A stretch of DNA of 64,000 nucleotides from Cryptomeria japonica (Eukaryota; Streptophyta; Pinopsida; Cupressales; Cupressaceae): NCBI RefSeq assembly GCF_030272615.1, contig NC_081410.1, positions 113,040,433 to 113,104,432 of the forward strand, in the 5' to 3' direction. Position 1 is the stretch's first letter; the number at the start of each line of letters is the position of its first letter. The position numbers were made by a program, and so were the translations under genes. The notes beneath the pieces are model-generated. The model saw nothing but the letters and a program-made list of their open reading frames with translations. It made no database searches and was not told where the DNA came from. Shown here one piece after another: positions 47,082 through 58,302 of the stretch.

Positions 47082-48263
47082 TGCAACGTCCTAAAATTGC
47101 GACACTTGCAATTTTGACCGCATTTGGGTCTTCACGATGGCGATGCAACACTGAACCTGAATGGAGACCTCGAAACTTGTTCATGACACCAAAAACTACA
47201 TTTTTCAGTACCCTGGCCTGATCCTCCTTGCACCCTGTTGTCCCTGGAGGTGGGACCATGGCGCCCAACGCCCTGGTCCCTGGCCCTATTTTGGGCCCGG
47301 TCTCTTATGGGGCTTTGGGTCTTTAAGTTTGCAAATTGGAAAATAATCTTCCCAGGTCGGCCTAAGGTTGGAAAAATCAGTCTACTAGCCCTAATTGACA
47401 AGTATATAAACTACATTTCCTCTCCCATTTTGGGGAGGAGGACATATATGTGCAAAAGGTGGAAACGATATTCAAGCATTCAAGCATTCCTTCAAGCAAT
47501 TGATCATTCTAAGTCTCCATTCAAGGCTAAGTGTTGCATTCAAGACAAGGATTCAACCATTGAAGAGGAGATCACATACAACATACAACATACTACATAC
47601 ATTACACCTTTGCATGTAAGAATACAAACATTCTTACAACAAGGTATCAGTACTTGTTTACATTACAAACATTAACATTTACATCATTCTCATTTCTTGG
47701 TTAATTCCAAAACCGGGGTTTGACCTAAAGGAAAACCCCTCATCCCTAACCCCCCAATCGTCCTCTCTTTTCTGTGTGTAGGTTGCAGGTACGCGGCTGT
47801 AATTGAAGATCTGGAATCCTTGTGCAGAGACGAACAGATCCCCCTTCGTTTCACGGATTTTTCGGAGGACCGTGTGCACGTCGGGCGCCATCGTCCTGTC
47901 AACTTTCGCTCAAATTTGTAGAACAGCACCGTCTCGACATTTTACTGCTAATTCCAGGTCCGCAGCTTCATCCCATATCCCTATCTTTGTTTATAAGCGA
48001 AGCTTTCCTACTTTACATGCATTCCTAGTTCAATCTTTCTATCTACATTCTTTACAAAAGAGGGTATCCTTGATGTCTTAACCCTTGAAACTCATTTAGA
48101 ATCCAATCTTGCATTGCTTGGGATTGGATCTTGTGGGTTTCAACCCCTCTTTTGAATGTAAAGTCCCTCCTAAGTGAAAACCATCAACCCTAGTGACTCT
48201 CCCTTCTCTCTCCTTGGAGTTGGGGAGGGGAGAACAACTAGGGTTCGATTTTTCCGCTTTACA
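47082..48263 (+). repeat. 5' LTR of gag-only element
   Basis: 1182 bp. TATA box TATATAAA at 47403-47410. It contains a GGGACCA...TGGTCCC foldback at 47252-47280 and a related motif at 47866-47897. The open frames within it are repeated in the 3' LTR and are not conserved in length, so I do not call genes. Confidence 0.93.
47403..47410 (+). promoter_or_regulatory. LTR TATA box
   Basis: TATATAAA in AAGTATATAAACTAC, about 320 bp into the LTR. The same sequence is at 53957-53964 in the 3' LTR. It is the expected promoter for the element's genomic RNA. Confidence 0.7.
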
Positions 48264-48285
48264 TTTTGGTGAACCCAACGTGAAG
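48264..48285 (+). promoter_or_regulatory. Candidate primer binding site
   Basis: TTTTGGTGAACCCAACGTG directly follows the LTR end. It has the TGG start and position of a tRNA primer site, but I cannot name the tRNA from memory with confidence. Confidence 0.45.
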
Positions 48286-49449
48286 ATCCTCATTCTGATT
48301 ATTAATGGTTAGATCTGAAAATTTTGTTGCCTTAATTACATTTCCATGTTTGATCTTTTGCAAATTTTAGAGGCTAATGGCATGAAAACCCTAAAATTTT
48401 CTTTTTAGTAATTAAACTTGTGAAATGTTTAATTGTTAATGCTTGTTTCAGATCTACCCTTCTATTGCAAATTTTCAATTCATATTTGTGCTTTAATTCT
48501 GAAAATTAAGTGGTTAAGTGTCAAAACCCTAATTTTTAAGACCTTCTTGATTCAACCTTTGACTGATAATTTCACTAATCAAAACACCTCCAAATCGGCT
48601 GTAACTTTGGATTCCGCAATAAAATCACAATATCTTTCATCCCTGAAAATTTGGAAAAAAGTTGCGAGGACCATGTGTACCCTGAGCGCCATCATCCCTG
48701 ACATTTTTTCCGAAATTTCGGGAGCTAGATGTTACTGTATTTTTCTGCTAAAATCCAGAATTTTGGCTGATTTTATCAATTTTAACACTTTCAAAATTAA
48801 AGTCAAAGTTGGTCTAGCGATTGCTTGGATTGAGGCTTCCAATCATTCAAAAATTGGTGAAATTAAAATTCATATCGAAATTGTGTTTCTTACAGTCCTA
48901 AATCTGAAAAGTGTGTTAGCATTCAATCAAAATTTCAGTGCTTTATTCAAATTTTTGCAGTTTGTGACTTTTGAAATTAAGTGTTTAATTGCAACAACCT
49001 TGATTTCCACTTTCAAAATTGAATTTTGTGTGAAATTGAGTCAATTTTTAAATTTCAAAACCTGCATTGCTTTTAGTATTCCCTCTAAAATCATAAAATT
49101 CAAAATTTCAGTTTCCCTCTCTTTTTCAAAATTCAAATTTTACACTTTTCAACAATCTTGGTAGGGTTCAATTTTGAGATTGCAACTTTAATTTGGCCTA
49201 TCTACAGATCGTAAAATCACTCAATTTTTTCAGATTAGCTTTAAAATCATCATAACTTTCATCCCTGAAAATTTCGAAAAAAGTTGCGGGGACCGTGTGC
49301 ACTCCGTTCGCCACGGTCCCAGACATTTTTTCTGAAATTTCGGGAGATTGTCCTGATTGCATTTAATAGCTTAAATCTAGGAGATTGGCTGATTTTATTG
49401 AAATTTGCTACCTCTAAAATTCAAAATCTTCTCTTTCTCTCTTTAGTGC
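48286..49449 (+). other. Long leader of gag-only element
   Basis: 1.16 kb of AT-rich leader. A 243-codon open frame (48433-49164) has low-complexity I/F/K/S composition with no domain. It probably stays open by base composition alone. Two copies of a ~100 bp segment (48640-48745 and 49245-49350) each contain the GGACC...GGTCC-type foldback. Confidence 0.6.
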
Positions 49450-52400
49450 ATGAGTTTTACAACAATAAGCCCTACTTACACTATTCCCGTTAGACGAAGC
49501 CTTAGAATTAAGTATTTCCAAGGTGTAATTACCGAGGAGATGGAACCTAATTTGAATGGCCTATTTAACGAGGACATGGGTAATTCCTCTAATCCTCTTA
49601 ATGATGAAGAAGCTCTCCATGAGGTTTTTGTAGAACAACTTTCAAAATTGGATAACCAATTTGATGATTTTCGACAATGGATGTCTCAAGAATACCCCGA
49701 TAGTCAAGCTCTTCTTTTAATTGAGGGTCTAAAACGTATGGTTCAAAGTGATAAGAATGGAATTGATATTTTGCGTGGTATTGCACACATTGTGGATTCG
49801 AATGTGATGCCGATGAAAAGTTGTGCCGAAACCTTAGGTTACACACAACCTCCTACTCAAGTTAATCATTCTATTCCTTTGACAACTTCTATTGCTAGTA
49901 TACCTACTTTTACATCAAACATAATGACTACTTCAATACAAGACATTCCTCCTATGATCACAAGTCATGGGGGCAATCCTTCTTCTTCAATCAACCCTCT
50001 TCCTTCATTCAATCCAACTTCTTCATTCATTCCTTCAATGAGTGTTCCTATTTCATCTCCACAAATGAACATGATGCAAGGGGGCAATTCATTTAACCCT
50101 TCTTTTCCTCCTTGTAGTGTTCCTCCTTTCCAATCATCTCCTATGACTAACTATCATAGTGTCCCACCACCTTAATCTCTACCTTCTTTCAATAACATAA
50201 CACATCCATCACAATCTAACACGTCTAATATGAACTCTTCGATTGAAGCGACCATTAACAATCTTGCACAAATTGTCTCTTCTTTACAGCAACAAATTGC
50301 CTCTATGAATCAATCTAAGTTTAGTGTGCCCACATTTGATGTTGCGAGCCCACTTTCTCTTGACATTGTTCGAGCTATCCCCCCTAAACATGTTGAAATT
50401 CCGCATTTGGAGCTTTATAATGGTAAGGGTGATCCTCTAACACATGTTAAGACCTTTCAAACAATATGTACTGATTTTGCTTATGACCAAAGGTTGCTTG
50501 CAAAACTGTTTACTAGAACATTAAGAGATAAATCCCTACAATGGTATTGCTCGTTGCCTTCCTATTCTATTACTTCTTTCGAACAACTTGCAAATGCTTT
50601 TATTCAACAATTTCAAAACAATATAAGTCCTAAAGTTACTTTGATTGATTTAATGCATTGTAAACAAGGTGTTAAAGAAAAAGTGAGTGATTTCATTGGT
50701 AGATATAAGCATTTGTATGCTCAAATTTCTTTTCCAGTGCCTGACAATGACATTCAAAGAATCTTTATTTCTAATTTACAAAAAGATATTAGAGAAAAAC
50801 TCTTGTTTTCTGAGTTTACTTCTTTCCAACAGTTGTGCACAACTCTTCACAATTATCAACTGACTGTGAGTCAAATGGAACAAGCAAATCCTATGGCTCT
50901 GAGTGATAAGGGTGATAGTAGTCAACAACCATTTGGGAAGTTTAAACTGAACAGAGAGTCCATTAAATTCAATGAAAACATCATCAACAACAATGTGAAT
51001 GCGGCATCAGGTGTGCCTCCTATTTCTAAGTTTTTCAAGAAAGAAAGAAAGTTCACTCCTTTGAATGAATCATTGCATAGTATTATGAATAAGTTATTGG
51101 AACAAAATGTGCTTACTCTTCCTCCTATAAGGCAAATAGATCCTGCAAAGATTAATTCACCCTATTTTGATAACAAATCTTTTTGTCAATTTCATCGTCA
51201 TCCTGGGCATGATACTGAAAAATGTTTTGCTTTAAAGGGTAAAATTCAAGATTTGATTGATAATAATACTATCTCTGTTTCTGGTGTGAATGATAAAGGC
51301 AATACATCTGTAGCTCCTCCTAACCAAAATCTTCAGATTTTTACTGATCCATTACCTTCTCATACCTCTAATGCGATTGATACTATTGATTCCTCTGTCT
51401 CACCTGATGATCTTGTGTCCATGACTCCGAATGTGATTAACTTTGTAGAGCAGCAGAAAATCCCTAAAGAACTTTCCATCACATTTGATTCCAGTGAAAC
51501 TATCAGGGCACCTGATGGTCCTTTATATATAGTTGCAAAAGTCAAGAATACACCTTGCCGTGGAGTGCTTATTGATCCTTCTTGTATGGTTAATATCATT
51601 ACTAAAGAATTTCTTTTTACTTTGCAATTGAATCAAGTGATCTATGATGAAACAAATGTGGTTGTGAAACTATTTGATGCATTTTCTTCTCCTGCAATTG
51701 GTTCTATTACATTACGTATTGAGGTCCATAACAAATCCCTTGATGTGGACTTTGCTATTATTCCATCATCCGAACAATTTTGTGTGAAGATAGGCTATCC
51801 TTGGCTATCTTCCATGAAAGCTATTGCTTCTCCTATTCACAAGTGTTTGAAATTTCCCCATAATGGTGAAGTTGTTACTGTCAATCATAGTCTCTTTAAA
51901 CCAGCTGAAAGAACTTCTAGCGTTCCTATTGATTACTTTTGGCCTAAACAATTCCAATCTCTTCCTCCGCGAAGTGATCATCTTTTCAAATCTTATCAAA
52001 AGTGGAAAAAAGATATGATCCTATCTCTAAGTGAACCTAGAACACCCAAACTTGACATCCCTATCATTCTTGAGAAGGAAGTTCTTCCTTTGAAAGATAA
52101 AACTAATGTCTTTTCTCAAGAAGATTCCCAACCCATCCCTATGGATGTGACTATGCCTATGATTAATAAACTTCCTAAAAGTAGACCTATCCCTCCTCGT
52201 CATGATGGACTTGGTCTCCTTCCTAAACCGAATATTCCTCCTTTGTATGGAGCAGTTCCTCCTCCTTCCTCTTATGGAGAGAAGAGACCTTCCTCTTCTC
52301 CTATTGTTCAACCTAAGAGATCACAACCTAAACACCCAAGTGAAAAGGATGAGAACATTCCTCCTCCTCAATATTCTCAACTTCCTACTAAGACTAGACG

Positions 52401-52893
52401 AAATCGTTCTGCACGTGAACGCCGACGAAAGCGTCGTCTTAGGGCTCAGGCAGCTGCTTCTCAAACTTTGCAATCCCCAAAAACAGCTTCAACTAATATT
52501 ATTCCATTTTCTCCTCAGTTGACGATTGAGCCAAAATCTCCTAAACATAAGATGCATGATGGTCTTGATCCTGTGCAAGTTAAAGATCCTATTTTTATAA
52601 ATCTTGATGATGCTATCGATGAAAATGTTATTCATGATGAAAATGTAACTCCTGTTCATTCTGATAGTGAATATGAATATGTTGATGTTGATAACCATCT
52701 ATCTAACAAATTTTCTAAAGCACTTATCCTAGCTCCTAGACAAGAACACCGTGGCTTGGGGTATGAACATAGCCCTTGTTTGGATCTTGTGATAGCTCCA
52801 TCTGCTGTGTTGGATGTTCCTCCTCTAGCGTGTTTCCTACCTTCCCGAAATATTGATCAACAAGGTCGGGGGGTAGATGACGTGCTAGACTAG
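49450..52893 (+). CDS. Gag with protease-like domain and basic C-terminus, one internal stop
   Basis: The frame is open from 49450 to 52893 (1147 codons) apart from one TAA at 50173-50175, which is in-phase and probably a mutated CAA. Second part (50230-52893, 887 aa): gag domain about residues 57-215 (ELYNGKGDPLTHVKTFQTIC, DKSLQWYCSLP, FIQQFQ), zinc knuckle at 319-332 (CQFHRHPGHDTEKC, C-x2-H-x4-H-x4-C), and a retropepsin-like segment at 430-470. There VLIDPSCMVNII carries Asp-Pro-Ser in place of the usual Asp-Ser/Thr/Gly-Gly, so it is probably inactive. An Arg-rich block at 721-740 follows. The C-terminus is novel to me. The first 241 aa include a QP/S-rich linker. Confidence 0.85.
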
Positions 52894-53635
52894 TTCATTA
52901 GCATAGTAGACTCTCTCCTCCTCTCTTTTGTTACTTCTTCTATGTGTTATTCTCATTCTTCTATTTGTTGTCCTTAGTGTTGTCTACTTGAGGACGATGC
53001 AAAACATTGAGATCTCTTTTGGTCTCTCTCATGTTGACTCAAAAGACACATGTGTTCCCTTCTTCTAGGTGACCTTCCTTGATTGGGGAATGAAGAACAA
53101 TTATGCATACATACATATGATATACATGAATTATCATACATCATACTGACCCCGAGGAAAGCGAAGTCACCTTGTGCTTTGTGTTTTGTGTCTATTATCC
53201 TTGGGCTTATCTCACCCTTGGGGGCTAAATCCTTGTGATAACGTGCTCCTTTCTCATTTCTTATATATATATCACTACCTTAAAGCAATCACCCTCGGTG
53301 ATGCATGTGCGATCGCTTTAACGTAGGGGGGCATACATCCCATCCATATCTTTTCAAGATACTTGAAAATTTCTTGACAAATTTAGCTTTGCCTTGAAAA
53401 TTTTTGATATCTTTCTTGCATGACTCATAGTGAGGGAACCTTACTACTGACAGTCATGGTTCTCCCTCGTGATCTTCCCTTTTACTTTTTCAATCGAAGT
53501 CGTAAGATCCGTAGTCCACTGGGGGCTTGGTGTATCTTGCCTCCTTGACGTGGTGAAAGTTTTTCAATGTTGTTTCCTTGTACTTTATCGGAAGTATGGG
53601 CGTACGCTTATACTCCCGCTAAAGTGGGGGCTAAA
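52894..53635 (+). other. 3' non-coding region and polypurine tract of gag-only element
   Basis: No reading frame. The tract AAAGTGGGGGCTAAA at 53621-53635 abuts the 3' LTR and is the likely polypurine tract. In autonomous relatives pol would occupy this space. Nothing of it remains. Confidence 0.7.
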
Positions 53636-54841
53636 TGTAGCGTCCTAAAATTGTGACACTTGCAATTTCGACCGCATTTGGGTCTTCACGATGGCGATGC
53701 AACACTGAACTTGAATGGAGACCCCGAAACTTGTTCATGACACCAAAAACTGCATTTTTCAGCACCCTGGCCTGATCCTCCTTACACCCTGTTGTCCTTG
53801 GAGGTGGGACCATGGCGCCCAGCGCCCTAGTCCCTGGCCCTATTTTGGGCCCGGTCTCTTATGGGGCTTTGGGTCTTTAAGTTTGCAAATTGGAAAATAA
53901 TCTTCCCAGGTCGGCCTAAGGTCGGAAAAATCAGTCTACTAGCCCTAATTGACAAGTATATAAACTACATTTCCTCTCCCATTTTGGGGAGGAGGACATA
54001 TATGTGCAAAAGGCGGAAACGATATTCAAACATTCCAGCATTCAAGCATTCAAGCATTCAAGCATTCCTTCAAGCAATTGATCATTCTAAGTCTCCATTC
54101 AAGGCTAAGTGTTGCATTCAAGACAAGGATTCAACCATTGAAGAGGAGATCACATACAACATACAACATACTACATACATTACACCTTCGCATGTAAGAA
54201 TACAAACATTCTTACAACAAGGTATCAGTACTTGTTTACATTACAAACATTTACATTTACAGCATTCTCATTTCTTGGTTAATTCCAAAACCGGGGTTTG
54301 ACCTAAAGGCAAACCCCTCATCCCTAACCCCCCAATTGTCCTCTCTTTTCTGTGTGTAGGTTGCAGGTACGCGGCTGTAATTGAAGATCTGGAATCCTTG
54401 TGCAGAGACAAACAGATCCCCGTTCGTTTCACGGATTTTTCGGAGGACCGTGTGCATGCCGGGTGCCATCGTCCCGTCAACTTTCGCTCAAATTTGTAGA
54501 ACAGCACCGTCTTGACATTTTACTGCTAATTTCAGGTCCGCAGCTTCATCCCATATCCCTATCTCTATTTATAAGCGAATCTTTCCTACTTTACATGCAT
54601 TCCTAGTTCAATCTTTCTATCTACATTCTTTACAAAAGAGGGTATCCTTGATGTCTTAACCCTTGAAACTCATTTAGAATCCAATCTTGCATTGCTTGGG
54701 ATTGGATCATGTGGGTTTCAACCCCTCTTTTTAATGTAAAGTCCCTCCTAAGTGAAAACCATCAACCCTAGTGACTCTCCCTTCTCTCTCCTTGGAGTTG
54801 GGGAGGGGAGAACAACTAGGGTTTGATTTTTCCGCTTTACA
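53636..54841 (+). repeat. 3' LTR of gag-only element
   Basis: 1206 bp. It differs from the 5' LTR by about 24 bp of extra CATTCAAG repeats near 54030-54068 and by scattered transitions. It ends TTTACA before the ATGAT duplication. Confidence 0.93.
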
Positions 54842-57030
54842 ATGATATTAATGGTTATATACATAGAAAATGATATTTTTCAATGATTTCATTTAATTTC
54901 TAGAAAATAAAGAAAGAAAAATTGTCAACATTTTAATAGGTATGGAAGAGGTTTCATTGGGTTATTATTTAAGCTTACTAGGTTCTATCAAGGATATTTT
55001 GATCTAACCCCTTTAATTAAACCCTCTTACATGGAAACTTAATGAAATTAAATCATTTTATTTTAACAATAATTATATTTGTTAATTTGCATGACAATGA
55101 AAAAATATTTTAGTTTCATTTTCCCTCATCCATGACATCTCCCAAAGCCCAAATATGATTGATGCAGGAACATCCCTAGTCCATAGCAATCTTGCATCAA
55201 CCAAAAACATTTTCCTTTCTGTTTTGCTTTTTGTTTGCAGTTTCAACATTTCTTTTCGTGTGCAATGGCTTTGGCTCACCGAACCTGTGGAGTTGATTCT
55301 ACTTGAAGACTTGATCATCTTTCTTATTTCCCGATCGCATTGCATTTAGATAATTTTCTAGCAAGTTATCGCTATTGGTTTCTATGATAGTTTCATGTTA
55401 TGGATTGCCTTGCCTGGACCTATTTTGGTGATCTACTGGAACCCCTTTTGAAGCTTGTAGAGCCTTGGGTGTTGATTCCACGATCTACACTTCATCCTTT
55501 GGATTTTCCAGAGGAATCTCTTTGCAGAGGCTGACCTTGTTGGTTTTACACGCCAGGGCTTGTTCTTCGGGTTTTGATATCTTTTTGGGCCAACCAGATC
55601 CCCTTGGATAGTATATATAATTTTAATTGCACATTAGAATGTAAGAATTGAATAATCAAGTAGTGAGACTGAGTGTAGAAGATAGATATTAAAATTGAAG
55701 GTCCTGATTGTGACCTATTATGTACTTTAAGCATGTTTTAGCAAGATTGTGAGCCAGTTATATTATAACCTTGTTATTACCGGTTGGTTGTATTGTGTTT
55801 CCATTGTGCTATGACTACTTCACTGATTTTCATCATAATCTTCACATTGGAGGATGTGATGCATTAGATAGTTTGAAAGAATTAAATACATGGACTATGG
55901 TGAAGATGCAAATTAAATTGGAAAGTATTACACACATAGTAAGGTTTTAGGTAGAAGAACTCATGTGTCTACCTATAGTAATGGGGTACACAGTAGTTGC
56001 AGTATTGTGCATGCAATAATAAGTGTGTTGGATATAGCTAATCTATAAATGATTATGTTATATGGATAAATTAATCTACATAAATAATTTAGGGGAATAA
56101 TTGAATGTAGACAATTAAAAAAAATTAACCTAGATTAAGTTAAAAGTTAGGTTGATAGACAGAAAACATGAATATTTGGAAATTAAATGTAGATGGTAGA
56201 TGCACTTAACTTCAGGAATAATGATGAAGTAACATCATTTATTTCATGTTATGATTATTTTCCATAGGCACATAAATTGACAATTTTATTCTCGAAAATA
56301 TTTTGATCTTTGTGTAGTCTTAGAGTTCATTGTGGTTAATATTTTAGTTCCTCATGTTTGAAGCTAAGTGCCACAACATGGATCTCATTCATGGTATGAA
56401 CATGGTCATGTAGGAAGGAATTGGAAAAATATGTGTGGAGATATGTTATCCTTGTGCCACCATCTTAACCATAAATTTTTTTAAATACCAAAATATAATA
56501 TAATGTTGTACAAACATATACCGAGTTAACTCATAATGACTAGTACAATTATAGATTGAAATTTGAATGCTTGACTTAAAGGTTCAATCACCTACTTCAC
56601 AAAATTGAATAAATTCAATTATGCACAATGCAAAACTAGGCAAGGGAAATGATTAATTCAACATGGGAATCAAATGTACGAAGATAAGTTTTAATTTAAA
56701 GAAATAAAATGGGGAGTATATTGGGTGTAACATAAATATAGATGAGATAAGATCTGATAATAGATGCAAATGAGAGTAAAAATAGATGGATATAAATAAA
56801 GATATAAAGTAAACCTAATAAAAAGGAATTAAATACATAACTACATTAATTACATTACGTTCTATCAAATAAACTTAAAAATAAATAAAAATTAAAGAGT
56901 TCAAATTTCACCCTTACAATTATATACACTTAAACTTGAAAAAAAATTAAAAAATTAAATAATATTAATCAATAACATAGTATTAAAATAACTAAAAATC
57001 ATATCAACAAATCATTTAAAAAAAAAAATT
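54842..57030. other. AT-rich spacer; possible retroelement fragment at 55380-55860
   Basis: No gene is supported. A GC-richer stretch at about 55380-55860 reads like the end of an LTR element but lacks a partner. Part of foldback unit E lies at 55112-55160 and is listed separately. Confidence 0.4.
55112..55160 (+). other. Foldback fragment E: 3' arm only
   Basis: GTTTCATTTTCCCTCATCC and CATGACATCTCCCAAAGCCC match the 3' arm of loci A-C but with a clean ~24 nt gap that removes the TGGATCGATTCA... core. No 5' arm is found upstream, so it cannot form the hairpin. Confidence 0.5.
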
Positions 57031-57835
57031 GTTTCAAAATAGTAATATTATCATATTTGAAATTTGTCAAATGTTCAAGTAAGAAAAATATTTTCCAAAA
57101 CCTTGTTTTAAGATATCCAATCTCAACTACTCTCTAATATAGGTATTAGAGAAGTGTTCACATCATCTTTTAGTCATGCTATCTCCCAAATACTTAAAAA
57201 CAATAATAAATCTAAAATACAAATACATCATTTTTTCATTATCAATGAAATTATGATAATAGTTTTTAAATTTAACTGTATGTTAATTTATATTTTTAAA
57301 TGCAAAAACTAACACACAATCAAATCCAACTAATAATAAATTTAAAATTTTCTTAGAAACATTTTAAGAACAAATTTTTAACCGAGCAAAATTTACTTCA
57401 AGAACAACCTAACACAATCAAATCCAATCAACCATAAATTTAAAATTTCAATACAAAATTTTTACTCTTACAAAATTTACTTCAAAGGCACATAAAATTA
57501 AACCAAGTTTCCAAAATTTGGAACACATCATCAACCCCAAGCAATCCAATCACCAAGAAAAACGTGTGAATAGACTGGCTGTTATTTATTTCAGAATAAT
57601 AATATTATCATATTTGAAATTTATCAAATGTTCAAGTAAGAAAAATGTTTTCCAAAACCTTGTGTTAATACATCCAATCTCAACTACTCTCTAATATAAG
57701 TATTGTAGAAGTGCTCACATCATCTTCAAAATTTACTTCAAAGGCACATAAAATTAAACCCAAATTTAGAACATCATCAACCCCAACCAATCCAATCACC
57801 AAAAAAAAAACGTGTGGGTAGACTGGCTGTTTAAA
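57031..57835. repeat. Tandem duplication, second copy internally deleted
   Basis: Unit 1 (about 57031-57590) and unit 2 (about 57591-57835) both start with TCATATTTGAAATTT..TCAAATGTTCAAGTAAGAAAAA and end with CAACCCCAA.CAATCCAATCACCAA...CGTGTG..TAGACTGGCTGT. The middle ~310 bp of unit 1 is missing from unit 2, where the two shared ends are fused at a short TTC.AAATTT junction. Confidence 0.75.
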
Positions 57836-57844
57836 CTCTCCCTA

Positions 57845-58080
57845 ATTTGGTAGATAAAAACAAAGCAAATATGGTGGCCATGATTCTCAGACCAGCAAAC
57901 AAAAGCGAAAAGAAAGTCCATCCACACAGACTGTGACATCATAACGTCTAACATATTGATATGCCTCCATCTTTCAATGAGTTACAGGTCATCATGAAAC
58001 TATAAATACTGCCCATTCCATCCATATATGTCCCCTTGGGAAGCCATGAAGAGGTGAGGAAGCTTGTGAGTCGATTTAGA
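57845..58080 (+). ncRNA. Foldback locus D: promoter and 5' arm only
   Basis: The upstream region is nearly identical in layout to loci B and C (AATTTGGTAGATAAAAACAA, CTGTGACATCATAACGTCTA, TATTGATATGCCTCC). The TATA box ACTATAAATACTG is at 57999-58011 and is the most canonical of the set. The 5' arm GGGAAGCCATGAAGAGGTGA follows at 58038-58057 and runs to GTCGATTTAG. The 3' arm is absent, so this copy cannot fold as the others do. If transcribed, it would give a non-hairpin RNA with 5' arm sequence. Confidence 0.5.
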
Positions 58081-58302
58081 TATCTCAAATTAATATTGTT
58101 AATTTTATTTCAATATTTTGAATATTTGATTTAGATTATGATTTTGATTCATTTAGTATATTTGTTTGTTTAGATATTAGAGATTATTAGAATTCAATTA
58201 AATTTATTTTTACATATTTATTATTTTTTAGATTATATATTCTTATATTTAGCTTATTTCTGTATGGATAAATTTGATACAATTTGATTTAGATATCTCA
58301 AA
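58073..58302. repeat. 19 bp direct repeat flanking an AT-rich insert
   Basis: GATTTAGATATCTCAAATT occurs at about 58073-58091 and again at 58284-58302, enclosing ~190 bp of AT-rich sequence. The first copy overlaps the truncated 5' arm of locus D. An insertion with target duplication is possible but unproven. Confidence 0.45.

Larger units (their letters stand above)
47082..54841 (+). mobile_element. Gag-only LTR retrotransposon (TR-GAG/LARD type), full length
   Basis: 5' LTR 47082-48263 and 3' LTR 53636-54841, both TG...TTTACA, are flanked by a perfect 5 bp target duplication, ATGAT, at 47077-47081 and 54842-54846. Total 7760 bp. The interior has a leader, one gag-protease-like reading frame with a single stop, a 740 bp non-coding region and a purine tract. 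There is no RT, RNase H or integrase, so it depends on another element. The LTRs differ mainly by C/T and G/A transitions (13 in the first ~320 bp), less afterwards. Confidence 0.95.

Noticed and set aside
44922-47346. Plus-strand open frames over LINE-A ORF1 and the adjacent LTR
   Set aside because: Antisense shadows of the LINE ORF1 and of the LTR, with no domains.
48433-49164. 243-codon open frame in the leader of the gag-only element
   Set aside because: Low-complexity Ile/Phe/Lys/Ser composition in AT-rich DNA, no domain, and it spans a repeated leader segment. Most likely open by chance.
52202-52522. 106-codon frame overlapping gag in another phase
   Set aside because: Shadow of the 887-codon frame; composition follows the gag codons.
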